Part shown: positions 57,341-64,000 of the stretch, in pieces
How positions within the stretch are numbered: the first letter of the stretch is position 1
How the letters are laid out: every line of letters begins with the position of its first letter
Source: Miscanthus floridulus
Lineage: Eukaryota > Streptophyta > Magnoliopsida > Poales > Poaceae
Assembly: GCF_019320115.1 (NCBI RefSeq)
Contig: NC_089581.1
Span: 73,892,101 to 73,956,100 of the forward strand
Direction: 5' to 3'
Length of the DNA stretch: 64,000 nucleotides
The notes under the pieces: model-generated
The model's input: only the letters and a program-made list of their open reading frames with translations
Databases searched by the model: none
Told to the model about the DNA's origin: nothing
Program-made: the position numbers and the translations under genes

Positions 57341-60300
57341 CTACGCAAATAGCTCGTCCTCAAGCTGGAAGTCGGGGTAGACGTCGTGAAGATGCTGGAG
57401 AGGCTCCCATGTTGCGTCCTCCGTTGGCAGGCCACGCCATTTGACAAGCATGTGCCACACATCTTGCCGAAGTTGTGCACGAAGGGCGCGCTCCGGAGCT
57501 GGCAACAGCCAGCCATCCGATGTCGGCGGTAGAGGAGCAGGAGCCGCTAGGGGATCACCTTTGTGGGCCTTCAACAGCCCCACATAGAAGACATCATGCA
57601 GACGGGCGCCCTCCGGAAGCTAGAGGCGGTACGCCACCTGGTTGATGCGCTCCCGCACTTGGAACGGACCGGTGTAGCGAGGGCCAAGCTTCCCTTTGGC
57701 GCGGGGCTCGAGGGACTGGGCAGCGTGGTGGAGCAGGTGCAACCATACCCAATCCCCGACGACAAACTCCCGGTCGCGGTGGGACATGTCGTAGTATTTC
57801 TTGGACGATTGCTGTGCTTGGAGAAGCCTTTCCTAAATCTCCGCGAGCACCTCGTCGCGCTCCCGAAGAAGGCCGTCCACCGTGTCCGTTCTGGTTGACC
57901 CGGCCGTGTAGGACAAGATGGCCGAGGGTGGCCGGCTGTAGACCACCTCAAAAAGTGTGGCGCACAATGTCGTGTGGAAGGAGGTATTGTAGCAGTACTT
58001 CGCCCAGGGCAGCCAGTCCACCCATGCTTGCGGCCGGTCACCTGTGACACACCGAAGATACATTGCGATGACCTTATTGACCACCTCAGACTGACCGTCT
58101 GTCTACGGGTGGAAGGCCGTGCTCATGCGGAGCGTGACTCTGGCCATCTTGAAGAGGTCACGCCACACATGACCAGTGAAAACCGGGTCCCTGTCGCTGA
58201 CGATGGAAGAAGGGAACCCATGCAAACGAACAATGCCGTTGAAGAATGCACGTGCAACCAAAGCGGCGGAGTATGAATGGCCGAGGGCGATGAAGTGCAC
58301 ATACTTGGAGAATCTGTTGACCACCGTGAGAATGATAGATTTACCGCCGACCTTGGGCAGGCCCTTGATAAAATCCATTGAGATGTCTGCCCAAACCTAG
58401 GACGAGACGTCGAGGGGTTGCAATAATCCGGCGGGCTGCAGGGACTCCGTCTTGTTCCGCTGACACACGGTGCACGCTCGCACGAAGTCTTTGACAAGAG
58501 CGCGGTCGCCAGGGATGTAGAAGTCCGAGCGCAGGCGATAGAGCGTCTTCTGGACTCCCTCGTGTCCTGCCGAGTGAGCCAGGAGAAGCACTTGATGGCG
58601 CAGGTCATCATAAGCTGGCACGAATATGCGAGCACCGTGGAGTAGAAGACCATCGTCGACGCGCCAAGGTACGACCAGCGCGCCTTCCTGGAAGTGCTGA
58701 AGGAGAAGCTAAGCGTCCCCGGCTGCTGCTGTAGCTGCGCGGATGTCGTCGAGGAGGGCGAATGTCGGCATGGACAGCAAGTGCACAGCCACCCCTAAAG
58801 CAGCATCGTCCTCGATGTCGCGGCGGGATAGAGCATCTGCCACAGTGTTAAGCCATCCAAGGTGATATTCCACGGCGAAGTCGAACCCAAACAACTTACT
58901 GATCCATTGGTGCTACGGCACGGTGGAGAGGCGTTGGTCTAGCAAGAACTTGAGGCTATAATGATCCGTGCGGACCAAAAAGTGACGCCCCCATAGGTAT
59001 GGCTGCCAGTGGCGGACGGCCTGGACGAGCCCGATCAACTCACGTTCATAAGCCGCGAGCTTGAGACGACGTGCAGCGAACGGCCGGCTAAAGAAGGCGA
59101 GCGGTCCGTCGGCCTGGTAGAGAACCACGCCAAACCTAGCGCCGGACGCATCACAGTCCATGGTGAATTGCTTTGCGAAGTCGGGCATCTGGAGTACAGG
59201 GTCTGTAGACAGAGCCCGCTTGAGCGCCTGGAATGCCGTATCTGCCTCATTGGACCAAGCAAACGCATCCTTGCGCAGGAGGCGAGTCAGTGGGGCTACG
59301 ATGACACCGAAGTCATGGATGTACTTCCGATAGTAGCCGGCGAGTCCTAGGAAGCTGCACAGGCCACAAGCGGACCGAGGGGTCAGCCACAATGCCACAA
59401 CGGCCACCTTGTCGGCGTCCATGGCGACACCACCCACTGAAATCACATGGCCGAGGTACGCCACCGAGGAGGCCCCAAATGAGCATTTGGAGCGCTTGAG
59501 GTGGAGCCTGTGCGCTCGTAACACGTCGAGGACGATGCTGATGTGCTGCAAGTGCTCTGCCCACGAAGAGCTAAAAATGAGGATGTCGTCGAAGAACACT
59601 AGCATGAACCTACGGAGGAAGGGGCAAAGCATGTCGTTCATCAGGGCCTAGAACGTTGCCGGAGCGTTGGAGAGGCCGAATGGCATCACCAGAAACTCGA
59701 AGTGCCTATGGTGTGTGCGGAACACTATTTTGGCGACATCGTTAGGATGCATCCGCACCTGATGGTAGCCCGAGCGCAAGTCGAGCTTGGTGAAAAACCT
59801 AGCGCCATGCAGTTCGTCGAGCAGCTCATCAGCCACCGGGATCGGGAACTTGTCTTTAGATGTCTTGGCATTGAGAGCACGGTAGTTGATGCAGAAACGC
59901 CAGGAGTTATCCGCCTTGCGCACCAACAGCACGGGGGTGGAGAACGGGGACGTGCTCGGTCTGATGATGCCTTGGGCGAGCATGGCTGCACATTGTCGTT
60001 CTAGCTCGTCCTTCTGTAGCTGGGGGTAGCGGTAGGGATGAACCACGACTGGTGCTGTGCCTGAAAGCAGGTGGATGCGGTGATCATATGGCCATGCCGG
60101 TGGTAGCCCCTGTGGTTCGTCGAAGATCGGCCCGAACTGGTGGAGGAGGCGGTCCAACAGGGGCTGTGATGGGGCAGCCGTGATCGCCCTCGTGGCTAGC
60201 TCTCGAATGTCGTCGTAGGGAGAGCCAATGCCCTTCCATAGAATACGTCGGCCATCGTGGGTGAATGCCATGCACAGATCCTCGAAGTCCTAGAGAATAG

Positions 60301-60715
60301 GACCCAAGGTGCAAAAGTACTCGACGCCGAGGATGAGATCGAACTGCTCGAGATTGATGCCAAAGCAGCTGATGGTAAACTCCTCCCCGCCAATGGTGAG
60401 AGCGACGTCACGGGTGACCCCTTCGCAGGGTACACGGTCCCCGTTAGCCACCAACACCCGCATGGAAGGATGGGGCGCGGTGGAGAGTTGTAGGCGGCGC
60501 ATGAGGTCGGCGTTGATGAAGCTATGCGTCGAGCCTGAGTTGAGGAGCGCCATGAGATGATGGCCATGAACATGGACTGGGAGGAGCATGGCATTCTCAG
60601 TCCGGATGCCAGCGATGGCATACAGGGAGACGGTGGGCTGGGCTGTAGGCTCCTGGACGGTGACAGGAACAACCTCCTAGGGTGTGGCATCCTCCTGGAA
60701 GGCTGCTACCAAAGC
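57341..60715 (-). pseudogene. pol: Chromovirus pol, single frame broken by TAG codons only
   Basis: One frame of 1,125 codons runs the whole length with no frameshift. Domains: protease with LLNSGSTHSF (catalytic Asp is Asn, 60539-60541), RT (FFTKLDLRSGYHQVRM, VFFDDILIF), RNase H (FTMDCDASGARFG), integrase zinc region (HSAGHEGVQKTLYRLR, CTVCQRNK), integrase core (MDFIKGLP, IVSDRDPVFTG) and a chromodomain (MLVKWRGLPTEDATWEPL) near 57370-57460. Stops, all TAG: 60677, 60290, 59648, 58913, 58709, 58397, 58103, 57833, 57620, and the terminal one at 57341. Where the family residue is well known (PATF-x-ALMN, FHP-x-TDGQSE) it is Gln, so CAG-to-TAG changes are the likely cause. Confidence 0.92.
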
Positions 60716-62250
60716 TGAAAGCATCTAGGCCCCTAGTTGGGTTTCGGTGATTAATGGCAATATAAGATTACTATGACTAACATGTGTTTTGTAGAGGTAA
60801 TTAAGTTAGGTCATGGTAATGGAGATCAATTGGGAAATCAAGGTGGTCATGCCCCTACGGTGGAAATCGTTTCAGTTTTCAAAGGATGGACGGCAAGGTT
60901 AAGGATGACTAGTTCTAAGTATCGATTGGAGTTGGAGAGACACTTATAGTAGTTTAGGACTTTGTTTTTCCTTTGGCCGTACTATTAAGGGGGGTATGGA
61001 CGGGTAGCTTGACCTAGATGAGTCTAGTGAGTTAGGTGTGGTGCACACTTGTTAAAACTAGCACTAGGTAGCTCCACAACAACCCTATGATCCTATAGAG
61101 CAAACTTCATTCACATATGATCAAGAGTTGGAAGTGAATGGAGGGTCAAATGCTGACCGGACGCTGGCTTCGGTCGGATCGGGCGCTGGCTGTAGGGTCC
61201 GGTCAGTTCATTTGACCAAGGAGACTGCGTTTGGTGCGATCGAACGCTGAGTGGTCAAGTGATCGGACGCTGAGGTCCAGCGTTCGGTCGACTCCAGTAA
61301 GGTTCCAGAAGAGAAAATCTACGACCGGACCCTGGGGGTTTAGCGTCCGATCGAGTACAGTAAGTTTCCAGTGAGGGTTAAATGCGACCGGACGCATCCG
61401 GTCAGTAATGATCGGACGCTTACAGCGTCTGGTCAACACTTAAACACTGGTGTGCGGGTTGAACTGACCAGAGCGTCCGATCAACATGACTGGAGCGTTC
61501 GGTCACCCCGTAGAGGCACATAATGGTTCGTTTTTTCAGCTGGTGTTATAAATAGAACCTCCACTCGTGTGTGGGGGTACTTTTGCTCATTCCAACAGCT
61601 GAGAAACATGTTTGTGAGGGCCAAGAAGAGCAAGGTCCTAGTGAGGTGATTGAGATTTGAGAATCCAAGAGAGTAGCCTCATTAGTGAATCAAGAGTAGC
61701 AAAGTGTGCATCCACCGTTCTCATTAGGCTTCGTGTGGTCAAGTGAGAGTTCGTGCTTGTTACTCTTGGTGATCGCCATCACCTAGATGGCTTGGTGGTG
61801 ATTGGGAGCTTGGTGATCACCCGGTGAAGCTTGTGGGTGGCCTAACTCAAGTTGTGAGCGGTTGTGGGTGATTCACCACGATGGAGTGTCGAAGAATCAA
61901 CCCATAGAGAGTACTTGATCCTTGCGCGGATCAAGAGGGAGCTACACCCTTACGCGGGTGCTCCAACGAGGACTAGTGGAGAGTGGCGACTCTCCGATAC
62001 CTCGGCAAAATATCACCGCATTCCTCTCTCTCTATTTACTTTGAGCAATTCAATACTTGTTTTTACATTCATAGAATTGCCATGCTAGAGTAAGTTTGGA
62101 ACATAGGTGGCAAGTCCTTTGTGTGTTAGATTAATAGAAACACTTTTCTAGGCACAAGGGGTTAATTGGGCTAACCGTAGGATTTAATTATTGCAAGAAA
62201 ATTTAGAATTAGCTCAATTCACCTTCCTCTTGGGCATCTTGATCCTTTCA
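60716..62250 (+). repeat. Sirevirus 5' LTR
   Basis: 1535 bp with inverted ends TGAAAG / CTTTCA. The region 61150-61505 has about a dozen copies of a GACCGGACGCT-like motif in both orientations, a plausible regulatory cluster. Confidence 0.87.
61547..61555 (+). promoter_or_regulatory. TATA box of Sirevirus LTR
   Basis: TATAAATAG, just downstream of the GC-rich repeat cluster, is well placed as the U3 core promoter. Confidence 0.6.
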
Positions 62251-62252
62251 AT

Positions 62253-62265
62253 TGGTATCGGAGCC
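62253..62265 (+). other. Sirevirus primer-binding site
   Basis: TGGTATCGGAGCC right after the LTR is the tRNA-Met-type site with one change from the usual TGGTATCAGAGC. Confidence 0.85.
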
Positions 62266-62303
62266 TCGTGCTCACATTTTTAAGCTTAATCGCTTAGAGC
62301 AAG

Positions 62304-64000
62304 ATGTCTCACGGGGATGGACCTCCTCCTATCTTTGAGGGAGATGACTTTGCATATTGGAAAATCCGCATGGAGACGTACTTAGAAGCTCTAGATGTTG
62401 GTATTCTTAGAGCCGCCTCACAAGGCTTCCCAAAACCTCGGGATGCTACACACTTACAAGGCGATGAGGTTAATTATGAAAAGTGAAATGCAAAGGCTCG
62501 AAACACCATCTTTAGAGGCCTTTGCAAAGATGTGTTCAACCGCGTAAGGAACCACAAAGACGCCCATGCACTATGGTCGGACGTTTGTGCGCTCCATGAG
62601 GGAACCAAGAGTGAGCATGAGGAATGCTATCATCTTGTAATTAAAAAGCTAAATTCATTTGAGATGCTTCCCAAAGAATGCGCTAATGAGATGTATTCAC
62701 GTTTAAATGTTCTTGTAGAGGAAGTCAATGGGCTTGGACTTACTCAAATGTCACCATCCGACGTTGTGAGAAAGATCTTGAATGTCCTCCCCATTGACAA
62801 ATATGGGCATATTATGACTGTGCTACACCAAGGTGATCTTTCCACCGCTACACCGACACAAATCTTGGGAAAGATCAATGCTCATGAGATGTACATGCAC
62901 ATCATGTCACAAGATGACTCATCCTCTACCAAGAAGAAAGAGAAGGACTTAGCATTCAAAGCTAGCCAAGAGAAGGGCAAAGCAAGACTTGAGTATAAGA
63001 GCTCAAGTGATGAAGAAGATGATGAAAATCTTGCTCTCATGGTGAGAAAAGCCGCCAGGATACTAAAGAAGCTAAACAAGAGTGGCATCAAGTTTGACGG
63101 CAAGAAGAAGTTCTTCACAAGCTCTAGAAGAAAGCCAATGTACGAAATAGATTGCTTCAATTGTGGTGAATTTGGTCATCTAGCACACCAATGCACAAAG
63201 TCCAAGAAAGCCAAGTTCAAGAACAAGATCAAGGGTAAGAAAGATGACTCAAGCAATGAAGAAGAAGAAGAGAAGAAGAACAAGCCATACAAGAAGAGAG
63301 ATGGCAAAAAGAGGGACTTCCACAAGAAGAGTGGAAAGGCCTATATCGTTTGTGATTGGCTCACGGACATTGATTCATCTAGTGGATCATCCGATGATGA
63401 TAGTGAAAATGAGAAGGTGGCCACCATTGCTATTGATCTTTCATCTTCACCGCCACCATCGCCATCATCCTCTACACATCTATGCCTTATGGCTAAGGGT
63501 GAACGCAAGGCAACTAATAATGATGATAGTAGTGATGATGAGCAAGCTAGTGATGATGATAGCGATAGCGATGATGATGATTCACCTTCATATGATGATC
63601 TTGTCAAAATACTAAGACAATACACTAAGATCAGTAGAAAGAGTAGAGCTAAAAATGAAAAGCTTGTGCTAAAAATGATTCACTCTTTGTAAAATACGAT
63701 ACATTGGAAAAGGCTAATGTTGAGCTTAAAGAAACAAATGATGCTATATCATCCAAACTCAAGGAGCTCAAATCTTCTAAGAAAGAGCTTAAAGATAAAC
63801 ATGATAAACTTGAGTGGGTGCACAATGAGCTCATCACTAGCCACAATAAGCTAAAAGATGAATATACAACTCTAAAGATCAATTATGATACTCTTGTTAT
63901 TGCTCAAGAATTTTTACCAAATGAGCCACATGATGCTACTAACCATGTTGTTAAGATTGATATAGCTACATCATGTGATGATTTAATTGATGAGAGCATT
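62304..64000 (+). pseudogene. gag: Sirevirus gag, nearly intact, broken by one stop and one frameshift
   Basis: Start MSHGDGPPPIFEGDDFAYWK (DUF4219-type N-terminus), TGA at 62484-62486 where Trp is usual, then UBN2-type gag (VFNRVRNHKDAHALWSD, NEMYSRLNVLVEEVNGLGL). CCHC zinc knuckle CFNCGEFGHLAHQC at 63153-63194, Lys-rich linker, GKAYIVCDWLTDIDSSS, then Asp/Ser-rich stretches. The frame stops at 63692, but from about 63671 another frame continues (NDSLFVKYDTLEKANVELKE ... VKIDIATSCDDL) to the window end, so a one-base-class indel lies near 63670. The coiled-coil tail is typical of Sirevirus gag. Apart from these two breaks, decay is slight, suggesting a younger insertion than the host element. 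Confidence 0.9.

Larger units (their letters stand above)
56925..60715 (-). mobile_element. Ty3-gypsy chromovirus, Reina-like, 3' part
   Basis: Read leftward: protease, RT, RNase H, integrase, chromodomain, purine tract and a 407-bp LTR. The small LTR and C-terminal chromodomain suggest the Reina branch (inference). It is interrupted at 60715 by a Sirevirus; gag and the 5' LTR should lie right of the window. Confidence 0.87.
60716..64000 (+). mobile_element. Ty1-copia Sirevirus-type retrotransposon, 5' part
   Basis: LTR (60716-62250), primer site, and gag with zinc knuckle and long acidic/coiled-coil C-terminus, continuing past the window end. It sits inside the chromovirus between gag and protease; the left flank is AAAGC and the matching duplication should appear right of the window. 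The gag type and the GC-rich palindromic repeats of the LTR suggest the Sirevirus (Maximus/SIRE) lineage. Confidence 0.88.

Noticed and set aside
57341..60715. Reassigned or suppressed TAG codon as an explanation for TAG-only stops
   Set aside because: Plants use the standard code, the other elements carry TGA and TAA stops too, and the protease active-site Asp is also lost; deamination of CAG is simpler.

Overview
The window looks like a transposon-rich intergenic stretch of a grass genome, probably Panicoideae/Andropogoneae (sorghum, sugarcane or Miscanthus type). This rests on the grass-type LTR retrotransposons, Tourist/hAT MITEs and a GC-rich plant DUF506 gene. It is not bacterial: there are no operons, CRISPR arrays or rRNA/tRNA genes (tRNA-like strings are retroelement primer-binding sites). 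Only one convincing intact host gene is visible, a two-exon DUF506 (PDDEXK-like) gene at 30.2-31.2 kb on the minus strand.

Layout. 0-7.16 kb: a degenerate Ty1-copia element (+) whose 3' LTR ends inside the pol gene of a Ty3-gypsy Tat-like element (-) that runs to 12.43 kb. 12.4-14.1 kb: two hAT-type MITEs and a short CACTA-type element. 14.35-17.58 kb: an L1 LINE whose 5' part is inverted relative to its 3' poly(A) end, a twin-priming structure. 18.9-20.1 kb: MITE-like elements. 20.66-27.73 kb: a 7.06-kb PIF/Harbinger transposon (TAA target duplications) carrying a decayed Myb/SANT ORF1, a decayed DDE transposase and one extra plus-strand ORF of unknown origin. 28.5-31.8 kb: the DUF506 gene amid several small MITE-like elements.

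31.9-47.19 kb: a 368-bp Tourist-type MITE split by a 14.9-kb non-coding retrotransposon with ~5-kb LTRs (a LARD), one LTR of which has itself been hit by a TRIM element and an adjacent deletion. 47.25-49.87 kb: an internally deleted Harbinger element of the same family as that MITE, followed by an intact 368-bp copy of the MITE. 49.9-52.6 kb: more MITEs. 53.95-56.43 kb: three tandem 829-bp units, each with a degenerate prolyl 4-hydroxylase exon; the middle unit is a mosaic of the outer two, the signature of unequal crossing over. 56.93-60.72 kb: a Reina-like chromovirus (-) whose long pol frame is broken only by TAG codons. 60.72-64.0 kb: a Sirevirus-type copia element (+) inserted into that chromovirus and continuing past the window.

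The elements do not work together as a pathway; the value of the region is its readable insertion history and the mutation patterns in it (C-to-T type stops, illegitimate deletions, tandem duplications). No clearly new functional system was found. The most unusual structures are the mosaic triplication, the MITE/LARD/TRIM nest, the twin-primed LINE and the TAG-only decay of the chromovirus. Percent identities are estimates by eye.
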